In this document: positions 1-9,883 of the stretch, in pieces
How positions within the stretch are numbered: the stretch's first letter is position 1
Layout: the number at the start of each line of letters is the position of its first letter
Assembly (NCBI RefSeq): GCF_000210295.1
Contig: NC_026740.1
Coordinates: forward strand, 503,691-567,690
Origin: Trypanosoma brucei gambiense DAL972
Taxonomy: Eukaryota; Euglenozoa; Kinetoplastea; Trypanosomatida; Trypanosomatidae
Direction: 5' to 3'
Length of the DNA: 64,000 bases
The notes under the pieces: generated by a model
The model's input: only the letters and a program-made list of their open reading frames with translations
The model's database searches: none
Told to the model about the DNA's origin: nothing
Translations under genes and position numbers: made by a program

Positions 1-782
1 GGAGTCTCATCAGGTCCATCAGTATCAAAAATAATATGCCCTCTTTTTTTCAAACGCATTTCTTTAATAACATTAGTGACGTCTTTTCTTTTGTACAATA
101 CAACCCTCCCTTCCTCATTCCCCTTCTTGTTGTATATAAGGTAAGCTTTGGCATCCGTGAAATACACAACGACATCAAGCATTCCTTCATGGAAGTGAAG
201 TAGGGAATGAAGTAAAAATGATCCAACTCCACATGATTTTCCAGTCCCTGGAATACCAATGACAATGTGTGTTGGTGGTGTGCTCTCTGTCTTTTGCACC
301 CACCATTCTTTTAATTTTTGTTGTATTATATACCACACACGCATCATTTCACGACGGATGTAGACATTATTGTCCATTATACCACTTTCATCATTGATAC
401 CTAATTGAAACGTAGCTGATGGCCAACCCATCTTTGATGTAAGGACAAAGATCTCCAGGCCAGTGGGTCTCTCCTCAAGTTCCGCATCAACTTCACAATG
501 TTCAGGAGTTATATCCACTTCTTCTTCCGTCCATATGTGTTGTGGTCTTCCAAAGAATACCTTCATACCGAGTGGCTCTTGATTATAACCTGACATCACA
601 TAACTCCACTTCGCATAATACAGAGACTCATATAACTCCTCTTCACGAGATTTCCTTTTTCCAGTTACCGATGGATTCTGCATCTGCCGTCCACCTTGTT
701 CCTGCACTTCACCTTGTGCACGATTAAACCGTTCGTTAAACACATTCTGAGTATTTCTCATATTGCCGTTGTTTTGAATCAT
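1..782 (-). CDS. RHS: RHS-1, retrotransposon hot spot family protein (5' part, cut by window edge)
   Basis: The first 260 codons are visible and open; the 3' part lies outside the window. An in-frame TAA sits eight codons before the ATG, so this Met is the natural start. The N-terminal 117 residues hold a short basic stretch (GKRKSREE, residues 41-48) that could act in nuclear import. The variable segment at residues 118-145 is the GWPSATFQ version. The P-loop is GIPGTGKS, and the Ala-Lys-Ala version follows the VVVYFTD strand. The visible end is of the DTDGPDETP type. It aligns with the same region of RHS-2 without any indel. Whether the full gene is intact cannot be seen. Confidence 0.85.
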   Translation of the reverse strand, partial: MIQNNGNMRNTQNVFNERFNRAQGEVQEQGGRQMQNPSVTGKRKSREEELYESLYYAKWSYVMSGYNQEPLGMKVFFGRPQHIWTEEEVDITPEHCEVDAELEERPTGLEIFVLTSKMGWPSATFQLGINDESGIMDNNVYIRREMMRVWYIIQQKLKEWWVQKTESTPPTHIVIGIPGTGKSCGVGSFLLHSLLHFHEGMLDVVVYFTDAKAYLIYNKKGNEEGRVVLYKRKDVTNVIKEMRLKKRGHIIFDTDGPDET

Positions 783-829
783 TCCTATCTCAAAATAATA
801 ACTTTAAATAGGTAATATTGCGTTACTTT

Positions 830-884
830 CTGAACATATGTTTGTGTGTGTGTTAAATCAAATAGTAAAATGAAGGGAATGATG
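830..884 (-). promoter_or_regulatory. Candidate trans-splice acceptor of RHS-1
   Basis: Read on the minus strand there is a pyrimidine-rich stretch (CATCATTCCCTTCATTTTAC), then a short CA repeat, then the first AG (plus-strand CT at 830-831). This would leave a 5' UTR of about 47 nt before the ATG at 782. The layout follows the general rule for spliced-leader addition in trypanosomatids, which is the first AG after a polypyrimidine tract. No transcript evidence is available. Confidence 0.5.
839..854. repeat. CA/TG microsatellite, short allele
   Basis: TG-rich tract with a TTTG interruption, lying between the putative pyrimidine tract and the AG acceptor of RHS-1. Confidence 0.85.
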
Positions 885-1770
885 TGTACACACTATCAAG
901 CAACACATATATACAGTTCATGAATATCATAAACGAACAGAACAAATTATAACCCCTCCTTACAGTTAAACCCCTTAACAACCCCTTGCATATATTGAAT
1001 AGTGATGTTCAATCAATTAAATATTCTGTATGAAAGCATGAGTAATAAGATTTTTAGATATGAGAGATAACAAACACGAAATCCTAAGTGAAGAATACTA
1101 CTATTTCATATAATATAATATGTATGCATATAGTATAATATGTCATACTTTTTGAAATAATAAACAATAGTATTAATAATGAGATAAACAGAATTTACAA
1201 TAATAGATTATGCATTGCACACGTAATAATGAGGACAACGTATGTCACAAAGGTTCTTAATTATAACATCGAAAGAACATTAACTCAAAGCATCAGCATA
1301 TATGCACATACAAACTGTTATTCATTATAACATCTTGGCTCCATTTCACAGCATAGACGACAATGTTTGAGTGTAAACCGTAACATACAAAACCCAACAC
1401 AAATATCTTCTGTACTGTTAAATATTGGGATGGTATCTCATCTCATTATTAAACACTTTCAACATTATCTTGTTGTCTCCTTGTTTGGGAACTCTCATCT
1501 GTGACACTAAGGAATATGTGAAGATACTAAGATCATTTATTTTTTTATTTCCTAGTTGCATTTGCAATTGTTCACATATTCTTTCAGTACACGCAAAAAA
1601 ATTGAAAGTTTAAGGAAAATTGAATTATGAGAATAAGGAAACAAAGGATAAATTTTCTGTGAACAATAAAATATTATATAATATTTTAAATCTTCTGCAG
1701 TGATTCACCACATGTGGAAAATATATGCAATAGTTACATAACACTGACAACACTGAATAAAGGAATATAT

Positions 1771-1797
1771 TCAATATACTCAATATAGTCAATATAT
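1771..1797. repeat. 9-bp minisatellite, three copies
   Basis: Three tandem copies of TCAATATA(C/G/T) at 1771, 1780 and 1789. Most units carry three copies, with the ninth base varying. The units at 40365-40382 and around 45960-45980 carry two copies. The number changes by whole 9-bp steps, which points to slippage or unequal exchange. Confidence 0.8.
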
Positions 1798-2527
1798 TTA
1801 ATGCAAATATTACATGGAATATAAGAAGTGTAAGGAATCAAAGGAATATAAAAAATAAAATGTAATGGAGAATGATGGAAACTTAAGATACATCTATGTG
1901 AGCATAGCGTTGTGTGAGTAGAAATCATGTGCATATTTTATCTTAATTTTTCCCTATATTGTACTCACTCACTCGTAAAATTTAATCATGGAAATAAAGT
2001 TTAGGGAATAGTAAAGTTGTTCTTCCACTCGCATCAAGACACAAATACATGCTTTCTGTCATTGGAAATCATGTGTCTTTATTAAATTGTAGTATCCAAT
2101 AATGAAAAAGAAGTACTCTATTACTATATCACTCATCATTTCCTACATCCCTAAATATATCGCATATTGTCACTATACATATTCTTTTTCTTTTTCATAT
2201 ACCATACAACAATCATATATTATTTACTTCCTTTCTTTAAACTGATGTTGTAATGTTCCTTTTGGAAGATACAAATAAATAATTGAACAAATATTAACAC
2301 AAGAGTAATAATAGAAGAAAAGAATTACCTTAAGGAAACTACATGGAACTTCCATTATATAAGATACTACACTTCATATAAGGGGGAAATACGTAACAGT
2401 GGTTGTATCTCTTATTTTGTCCTCAGTGTATCGGCAATCCTTCAGTAGACACTGCTTTGCAACTGATTTCTTTTATGGATTAAGTTAGTCAGCAGTGTTG
2501 AGACAGGTTCCCCCGCATGAGGAATGA

Positions 2528-2597
2528 AGGGACAAAACAATATTCCTACCTTCTAACCTATTGAACAAGAATGTCTCAAACAATATCATTTGTCCCT
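2528..2597. other. Inverted repeat in spacer
   Basis: AGGGACAAA at 2528-2536 is the exact reverse complement of TTTGTCCCT at 2589-2597, separated by 52 bases. The pair appears in every complete spacer. A 9-bp stem with a long loop is weak structure, and its function is unknown. Confidence 0.4.
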
Positions 2598-2641
2598 ATT
2601 TATTTCTGCAGATGCAAATGCTATTGATGGGTGAGATACAT

Positions 2642-2845
2642 CTAAACAGCAACGGATATAACTATACTCATACAGTGTTTCTTTGATTTCTTCTCGTCAC
2701 CACAGTTCTGTTGGGTTACAAATATATACACAGCACTCCACTTTGTGGCTATAAGTCTCTTTAATATTTGAATGAAATCCTGCCTATCGCTACTGCAATA
2801 TTTCACACTCTGTGAGGGACACTGATATTTGCTTCTTTCGTCCAT
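2642..2845 (-). CDS. Doubtful small ORF (67 aa) in spacer, representative copy
   Basis: A 67-residue ORF on the same strand as RHS with five cysteines, a Lys-rich segment (GDEKKSKKH) and a short hydrophobic C-terminus. I do not recognise a family. A strong pyrimidine tract followed by AG ends 46 nt before the ATG, as expected for a spliced mRNA, but a four-codon upstream ORF (ATG-GAT-TGC-ACA-TAA) lies in that leader. Intact copies lie at 8224-8427, 21746-21949, 27339-27542, 32926-33129, 38520-38723, 41228-41431, 46825-47028, 57982-58185 and 62692-62895. The copies near 13806 and 52407 have an AGA to TGA stop. Four of the five differences I noted between units change or stop the protein (Arg/Lys, Trp/Arg, Gln/His, Arg/stop) and only one is silent, which argues against selection for a protein. 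Confidence 0.2.
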   Translation of the reverse strand: MDERSKYQCPSQSVKYCSSDRQDFIQILKRLIATKWSAVYIFVTQQNCGDEKKSKKHCMSIVISVAV

Positions 2846-2891
2846 TTCATATTTTGATAGTTATGTAAATATCTTATGTGCAATCCATCTC

Positions 2892-2925
2892 CTTTCCAAA
2901 ATAAATAAAAAGAAAGATAAAAGCA
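2892..2925 (-). promoter_or_regulatory. Sense-strand pyrimidine tract plus AG in spacer
   Basis: On the minus strand the reading is TTTTATCTTTCTTTTTATTT, a few more Ts, then GGAAAG and GAG. This is among the best splice-acceptor-like signals in the spacer. It could serve the 67-codon ORF downstream, or act as a processing signal that fixes where the preceding RHS mRNA is polyadenylated. It recurs in every complete spacer. Confidence 0.4.
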
Positions 2926-3312
2926 TAAGCAATTATCGACATAAAAACTGGAATGAGTCTCTCGGTTACACGTCGCACGCTTCTAACATATAGACACGCT
3001 GCATGTAACCTATTTTTGTTGTTTCATGCATGTGTCAGTATGATAAAATGAAAATAGTCTCATGTTTCTCCTTGTGCTTTTGTATTGCATAAACTACTGG
3101 ACTCGTCATCTCTTCCACCTATTCATCACACAGGAGTTATTCACTTGCTTTACATGTAGCATATAGTAAAAATACAAAATATCAAATTATTAAATTAATA
3201 CTTCACTATAAGCAATAAAGCTTACTTGATTTTGTTTATTTCATTTATATCTGAGTTGAATTACATATGTTAATGAAATTATTCCACTACTCAAAGATAC
3301 AAACACTTTATT

Positions 3313-3313
3313 G

Positions 3314-3350
<37 letters not shown>

Positions 3351-3351
3351 A
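3313..3351. repeat. (TA)n(GA)n composite microsatellite
   Basis: Alternating TA followed by GA. On the transcribed strand it reads (CT)n then (TA)n followed by CAATAAAG, so it also forms a pyrimidine tract. The length differs in almost every unit. Confidence 0.9.
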
Positions 3352-3970
3352 TGGTTTTGAGACACACCACATATCAGTTCTTCAACATTACATATGTGTA
3401 AATCCATATTTACAAAAGGTACAGCTTTTGAATATCTGCATAATTATTTGAAGTATTATTATCTAATGAAATGAACAGTAGATGTCACTGAAATGCAAAT
3501 AGTAATAATCCTCTGAAAGGCATAAATACTGTTTCACACAATACTCTAAAGTAATGCAGCGCTATGCCATGAATACTTCCACAGAAGATACAACAACTAA
3601 TGTGCGATAGTTAGTCATAATGATGCCTTCCATGTGATGAACTCTGCAATACAAATCATACGTTGAACAGAAACTAAAACATTAAATACTAAATATAAAT
3701 ACATGGGGAAGTGATGTAAACTATAAGAGGGTTTATGTACGTCAAGAAAGTTTCATTAGAATACAATAATAGTTTTGAATTTTATTAAACAACTTAAAGC
3801 TTAACCACATGTGTGGAAACAACAATCACTTCACTATAGCATTTGTAGATTAGTGATTGTTACTGAAATAAATGAAAAAAACAAATGAAGTAAATACGGC
3901 AAGCACTGCATCCCATATTCTGTATTCATCACTGTGTGCTGACGCGTTTGAGTAGCTTTGCCCATTGACA

Positions 3971-3993
3971 GAAAAAAAAATAATAAATAAATG
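3971..3993 (-). promoter_or_regulatory. T-rich tract downstream of the RHS-2 stop
   Basis: On the minus strand this reads TTTATTTATTATTTTTTTTT then C, about 300 nt after the RHS stop codon. In trypanosomes a downstream pyrimidine tract commonly positions the poly(A) site of the upstream mRNA, so the RHS 3' UTR may end a little before this tract. The T run varies in length between units. Confidence 0.35.
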
Positions 3994-4288
3994 AAATCTC
4001 TTCTTGCATCTTGCACAAGTGTATTTCAACAAAACAAAGACGTAAAAGAAATTTTATGCTTAATATATTTACTCATTTATTTGAAGGAAAGGTACAATAG
4101 CCAAAAAACTATAAAGGTGCATGTGAGTTATACTTCATTGTCAGATAAAGTTAACTTCACAACCCTCCTGAAACACAAAAGGAAAATTAAAAGAATTACA
4201 ATGAAGAAACAGAAGGAATACAATATGTTTTTTCCAACCTCTAACATGTTATATGTAAAAGTGACGAAATGGTCTTCACAATAGGATG

Positions 4289-6364
4289 CTACTCATGACC
4301 TCGTTTCCGTGTGAATGCTGGTGCATCTCGATATTTTCTCTCTTCATGATACGCTATTATAAGCTCTTTCTGTATCTTGTTATCAAATGTTATTTGATAC
4401 TGGTCAATACCATCCCAAAATACTTGTGTTTCCTCAGTTTGTTGCTCAGCATCAGCGGTGTTGTTGTTCACACATCGTTGCCGCGTCTTAATCACACCAC
4501 CATAAATAGCATTAACATATATCATCTCCCATGCCATGTTACGAGAAAAGGTATCCCAATCGGAAAAATACCTTGCAATGTTTGTCATAAATTCCTGTAA
4601 CTCTGAAACACTTGCTTCTTTCCTGTAATTATCTGTTATTTGAATAAGCACAATAGTCTTTGAGGCAACTCCCAGTTGTGGAAAACCATCCCTCATATCC
4701 GCAACCCTTCTAGAGCAATCTTCCACAAAGAAAAAGCCATCCACAAAAAGCTTACTCTCCTCCAATGACCTGTAGAGCACCTTGTATTTACAGTTTCCAA
4801 TTGCATTCTGTCCAGTTTTTGGTAAGAACTTTTGTTCAAAAATTTGAAACTGTTGTGGGGTCATATCTTTCAGGATGCTACGCTTGTCTTCCGTCTCTCC
4901 GAGTCTTCGGAGGTAGTTCAAATGTTTTGTGACCACACAAAAGACTCTAGGAAAGAGAAGTGAAACCAAAGCCCTTGTTTCAAGCGAGTAGGCTCCGACC
5001 TTACCGTATACGCTTTCACTATGTTTCTCAACCATCAGTGTTGCAACAGTTGCAAACAGCGTACAGAGTATCATATTCCCAATGGCAACTGATAGAGGTC
5101 TACAGTGGTATGATTCGAGGTTGCCATATCCGCTCCCCTCCCGTACAATCTTCACTAAACTGTGAACCACTTTTTCACTTTTCCACGTAAAATATTTTTC
5201 CAGAATCGTTTCATACTCTTCTTTCTTCTCATTTTCTAGGCTTCTTAGGTAATCACTGATATCCTGCAGCCGGTTGGTGTAACTTTGCTTGCTGAAAACA
5301 TAACGAGGCAGCGGCCCCACAACGTCAACACGTCTCTCCACCAACCTCCACTCATCCTCTAGTTCTTCCATAACCTTCGCACGAGCATTTTCATCGAGAG
5401 TCGTATAGTTGGGAAATAGGGACAGTTTCTTCCAGGCCACAAACGCCTTAATGTCACGTACGTCATCGCAGTTTAAAATCACATTCCAACTTAAATAGTC
5501 CTTCTCCCAATGTTCATAATAGTGTGTATCCGGAGTGTTGAGTGTAGTTATGCCCCACCCAAGATATTGGGTCTCATAAGGCGGAGTCTCATCAGGTCCA
5601 TCAGTATCAAAAATAATATGCCCTCTTTTTTTCAAACGCATTTCTTTAATAACATTAGTGACGTCTTTTCTCTTGTACAATACAACCCTCCCTTCCTCAT
5701 TCCCCTTCTTGTTGTATATAAGGTAAGCTTTGGCATCCGTGAAATACACAACGACATCAAGCATTCCTTCATGGAAGTGAAGTAGGGAATGAAGTAAAAA
5801 TGATCCAACTCCACATGATTTTCCAGTCCCTGGAATACCAATGATAATGTGTGTTGGTGGTGTGCTCTCTGTCTTTTCCACCCACCATGCATTTAATTTT
5901 CGTTGTATTATATACCACACACGCATCATTTCACGACGGACGTAAATATGACCTCCATTTCCCCCATATAAACTAATGAGAGAACATTGAAATCCGCATG
6001 ATGGGTTACATATCTTTGATGTAAGGACAAAGATCTCCAGGCCAGTGGGTCTCTCCTCAAGTTCCGCATCAACTTCACAATGTTCAGGAGTTATATCCAC
6101 TTCTTCTTCCGTCCATATGTGTTGTGGTCTTCCAAAGAATACCTTCATACCGAGTGGCTCTTGATTATAACCTGACATCACATAACTCCACTTCGCATAA
6201 TACAGAGACTCATATAACTCCTCTTCACGAGATTTCCTTTTTCCAGTTACCGATGGATTCTGCATCTGTCGTCCACCTTGTTCCTGCACTTCACCTTGTG
6301 CACGATTAAACCGTTCGTTAAACACATTCTGAGTATTTCTCATATTGCCGTTGTTTTGAATCAT
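4289..6364 (-). CDS. RHS: RHS-2, intact RHS family protein, 691 aa
   Basis: RHS proteins are trypanosome multigene-family proteins, mostly nuclear or perinuclear; some T. brucei members have been linked to transcription elongation and mRNA export. Residues 1-117 form a polar N-terminus with a basic patch (42-48). Residues 118-145 are the CNPSCGFQ variant. The P-loop GIPGTGKS is at 176-183 and an IIFD segment at 250-253 may be Walker B. Residues 253-296 are the TQYLGWG version, 358-414 the KQSYTNRL version, and 438-456 the ATLMVEKH version. The C-terminal domain runs from about 460 to 680 with WDTFSRNMAWEMIYV at 603-617. The usual TGA stop after FTRK is CGA here, so four residues (RGHE) are added before TAG. 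The start is the first Met after an in-frame TAA. Confidence 0.9.
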   Translation of the reverse strand: MIQNNGNMRNTQNVFNERFNRAQGEVQEQGGRQMQNPSVTGKRKSREEELYESLYYAKWSYVMSGYNQEPLGMKVFFGRPQHIWTEEEVDITPEHCEVDAELEERPTGLEIFVLTSKICNPSCGFQCSLISLYGGNGGHIYVRREMMRVWYIIQRKLNAWWVEKTESTPPTHIIIGIPGTGKSCGVGSFLLHSLLHFHEGMLDVVVYFTDAKAYLIYNKKGNEEGRVVLYKRKDVTNVIKEMRLKKRGHIIFDTDGPDETPPYETQYLGWGITTLNTPDTHYYEHWEKDYLSWNVILNCDDVRDIKAFVAWKKLSLFPNYTTLDENARAKVMEELEDEWRLVERRVDVVGPLPRYVFSKQSYTNRLQDISDYLRSLENEKKEEYETILEKYFTWKSEKVVHSLVKIVREGSGYGNLESYHCRPLSVAIGNMILCTLFATVATLMVEKHSESVYGKVGAYSLETRALVSLLFPRVFCVVTKHLNYLRRLGETEDKRSILKDMTPQQFQIFEQKFLPKTGQNAIGNCKYKVLYRSLEESKLFVDGFFFVEDCSRRVADMRDGFPQLGVASKTIVLIQITDNYRKEASVSELQEFMTNIARYFSDWDTFSRNMAWEMIYVNAIYGGVIKTRQRCVNNNTADAEQQTEETQVFWDGIDQYQITFDNKIQKELIIAYHEERKYRDAPAFTRKRGHE

Positions 6365-6411
6365 TCCTATCTCAAAATAATAACTTTAAATAGGTAATAT
6401 TGCGTTACTTT

Positions 6412-6466
6412 CTGAACATATGTTTGTGTGTGTGTTAAATCAAATAGTAAAATGAAGGGAATGATG
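6412..6466 (-). promoter_or_regulatory. Candidate trans-splice acceptor of RHS-2
   Basis: Pyrimidine tract, CA repeat and first AG (plus-strand CT at 6412-6413), giving a 5' UTR of about 47 nt. Confidence 0.5.
6421..6435. repeat. CA/TG microsatellite, short allele
   Basis: TG tract with a TTTG interruption between the pyrimidine tract and the AG of RHS-2. Confidence 0.85.
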
Positions 6467-8894
6467 TGTACACACTATCAAGCAACACATATATACAGTT
6501 CATGAATATCATAAACTAACAGAACAAATTATAACCCCTCCTTACAGTTAAACCCCTTAACAACCCCTTGCATATATTGAATAGTGATGTTCAATCAATT
6601 AAATATTCTGTATGAAAGCATGAGTAATAAGATTTTTAGATATGAGAGATAACAAACACGAAATCCTAAGTGAAGAATACTACTATTTCATATAATATAA
6701 TATGTATGCATATAGTATAATATGTCATACTTTTTGAAATAATAAACAATAGTATTAATAATGAGATAAACAGAATTTACAATAATAGATTATACATTGC
6801 ACACGTAATAATGAGGACAACGTATGTCACAAAGGTTCTTAATTATAACATCGAAAGAACATTAACTCAAAGCATCAGCATATATGCACATACAAACTGT
6901 TATTCATTATAACATCTTGGCTCCATCTCACAGCATAGACGACAATGTTTGAGTGTAAACCGTAACATACAAAACCCAACACAAATATCTTCTGTACTGT
7001 TAAATATTGGGATGGTATCTCATCTCATTATTAAACACTTTCAACATTATCTTGTTGTCTCCTTGTTTGGGAACTCTCATCTTTGACACTAAGGAATATG
7101 TGAAGATACTAAGATCATTTATTTTTTTATTTCCTAGTTGCATTTGCAATTGTTCACATATTCTTTCAGTACACGCAAAAAAATTGAAAGTTTAAGGAAA
7201 ATTGAATTATGAGAATAAGGAAACAAAGGATAAATTTTCTGTGAACAATAAAATATTATATAATATCTCAAATCTTCTGCAGTGATTCACCACATGTGGA
7301 AAATATATGCAATAGTTACATAACACTGACAACACTGAATAAAGGAATATATTCAATATACTCAATATAGTCAATATATTTAATGCAAATATTACATGGA
7401 ATATAAGAAGTGTAAGGAATCAAAGGAATATAAAAAATAAAATGTAATGGAGAATGATGGAAACTTAAGATACATCTATGTGAGCATAGCGTTGTGTGAG
7501 TAGAAATCATGTGCATATTTTATCTTAATCTTTCCCTATATTGTACTCACTCACTCGTAAAATTTAATCATGGAAATAAAGTTTAGGGAATAGTAAAGTT
7601 GTTCTTCCACTCGCATCAAGACACAAATACATGCTTTCTGTCATTGGAAATCATGTGTCTTTATTAAATTGTAGTATCCAATAATGAAAAAGAAGTACTC
7701 TATTACTATATCACTCATCATTTCCTACATCCCTAAATATATCGCATATTGTCACTATACATATTCTTTTTCTTTTTCATATACCAAACAACAATCATAT
7801 ATTATTTACTTCCTTTCTTTAACCTGATGTCGTAATGTTCCTTTTGGAAGATACAAATAAATAATTGTACAAATATTAACACAAGAGTAATGATAGAAGA
7901 AAAGAATTACCTTAAGGAAACTACATGGAACTTCCATTATATAAGATACTACACTTCATATAAGGGGGAAATACGTAACAGTGGTTGTATCTCTTATTTT
8001 GTCCTCAGTGTATCGGCAATCCTTCAGTAGACGCTGCTTTGCAACTGATTTCTTTTATGGATTAAGTTAGTCAGCAGTGTTGAGACAGGTTCCCCCGCAT
8101 GAGGAGTGAAGGGACAAAACAATATTCCTACCTTCTAACCTATTGAACAAGAATGTCTCAAACAATATCATTTGTCCCTATTTATTTCTGCAGATGCAAA
8201 TGCTATTGATGGGTGAGATACATCTAAACAGCAACGGATATAACTATACTCATACAGTGTTTCTTTGATTTCTTCTCGTCACCACAGTTCTGTTGGGTTA
8301 CAAATATATACACAGCACTCCACTTTGTGGCTATAAGTCTCTTTAATATTTGAATGAAATCCTGCCTATCGCTACTGCAATATTTCACACTCTGTGAGGG
8401 ACACTGATATTTGCTTCTTTCGTCCATTTCATATTTTGATAGTTATGTAAATATCTTATGTGCAATCCATCTCCTTTCCAAAATAAATAAAAAGAAAGAT
8501 AAAAGCATAAGCAATTATCGACATAAAAACTGGAATGAGTCTCTCGGTTACACGTCGCACGCTTCTAACATATAGACATGCTGCATGTAACCTATTTTTG
8601 TTGTTTCATGCATGTGTCAGTATGATAAAATGAAAATAGTCTCATGTTTCTCCTTGTGCTTTTGTATTGCATAAACTACTGGACTCGTCATCTCTTCCAT
8701 CTATTCATCACACAGGAGTTGTTCACTTGCTTTACATGTAGCATACAGTAAAAATACAAAATATCAAATTATTAAATTAATACTTCACTATAAGCAATAA
8801 AGCTTACTTGATTTTGTTTATTTCATTTATATCTGAGTTGAATTACATATGTTAATGAAATTATTCCACTACTCAAAGATACAAACACTTTATT

Positions 8895-8895
8895 G

Positions 8896-8932
<37 letters not shown>
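8895..8932. repeat. (TA)n(GA)n composite microsatellite
   Basis: Second-unit allele of the spacer TA/GA tract. Confidence 0.9.
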
Positions 8933-9883
8933 ATGGTTTTGAGACACACCACATATCAGTTCTTCAACATTACATATGTGTAAATCCATATTTACAAAAG
9001 GTACAGCTTTTGAATATCTGCATAATTATTTGAAGTATTATTATCTAATGAAGTGAACAGTAGATGTCACTAAAATGCAAATAGTAATAATCCTCTGAAA
9101 GGCATAAATACTGTTTCACACAATACTCTAAAGTAATGCAGCGCTATGCCATGAATACTTCCACAGAAGATACAACAACTAATGTGCGATAGTTAGTCAT
9201 AATGATGCCTTCCATGTGATGAACTCTGCAATACAAATCATACGTTGAACAGAAACTAAAACATTAAATACTAAATATAAATACATGGGGAAGTGATGTA
9301 AACTATAAGAGGGTTTATGTACGTCAAGAAAGTTTCATTAGAATACAATAATAGTTTTGAATTTTATTAGACAACTTAAAGCTTAACCACATGTGTGGAA
9401 ACAACAATCACTTCACTATAGCATTTGTAGATTAGTGATTGTTACTGAAATAAATGAAAAAAAACAAATGAAGTAAATACGGCAAGCACTGCATCCCATA
9501 TTCTGTATTCATCACTGTGTGCTGACGCGTTTGAGTAGCTTTGCCCATTGACAGAAAAAAAAATAATAAATAAATGAAATCTCTTCTTGCATCTTGCACA
9601 AGTGTATTTCAACAAAACAAAGACGTAAAAGAAATTTTATGCTTAATATATTTACTCATTTATTTGAAGGAAAGGTACAATAGCCAAAAAACTATAAAGG
9701 TGCATGTGAGTTATACTTCATTGTCAGATAAAGTTAACTTCACAACCCTCCTGAAACACAAAAGGAAAATTAAAAGAATTACAATGAAGAAACAGAAGGA
9801 ATACAATATGTTTTTTCCAACCTCTAACATGTTATATGTAAAAGTGACGAAATGGTCTTCACAATAGGATGCTACTCATGACC

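Larger units (their letters stand above)
783..4288. other. Spacer 1 (between RHS-2 stop and RHS-1 start)
   Basis: About 3.5 kb of A+T-rich sequence with no recognised gene. In the direction of transcription (right to left) it contains a T-rich pyrimidine tract about 300 nt after the RHS-2 stop (3971-3993), the (TA)n(GA)n composite (3313-3351), a pyrimidine tract and AG before a 67-codon ORF (2642-2845), a 9-bp minisatellite (1771-1797), a perfect palindrome CCACATGTGG (1708-1717), and the CA/TG tract in the RHS-1 splice region (839-854). Short ORFs on both strands recur in every unit, but this reflects unit homogeneity and does not show that they are genes. Confidence 0.85.
6365..9883. other. 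Spacer 2
   Basis: 3519 bp without a recognised gene, collinear with spacer 1 and differing from it by scattered single bases. It holds the 67-codon ORF (8224-8427) intact, the (TA)n(GA)n tract (8895-8932) and the short CA/TG tract. Confidence 0.85.

Noticed and set aside
1708..1717. Perfect palindrome CCACATGTGG as a protein-binding site
   Set aside because: Ten bases are expected to occur by chance in this length, and its presence in all units follows from unit identity.
1425..1934. Small ORFs of 62 and 66 codons in each spacer
   Set aside because: No good splice signal or domain; the 66-codon one spans the 9-bp minisatellite and changes length with it.
3991..4284. Plus-strand 97-codon ORF in each spacer
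   Set aside because: It is open in every unit but lies against the direction of the gene cluster, has no recognisable domain, and units are nearly identical anyway, so an open frame carries little weight.
4286..4600. Plus-strand 104-codon ORF at the 3' end of each RHS gene
   Set aside because: It is the antisense shadow of the conserved RHS C-terminus; its conservation is explained by the RHS frame.
5632..5892. Minus-strand 86-codon ORF within RHS genes
   Set aside because: Out-of-frame shadow of the P-loop region.
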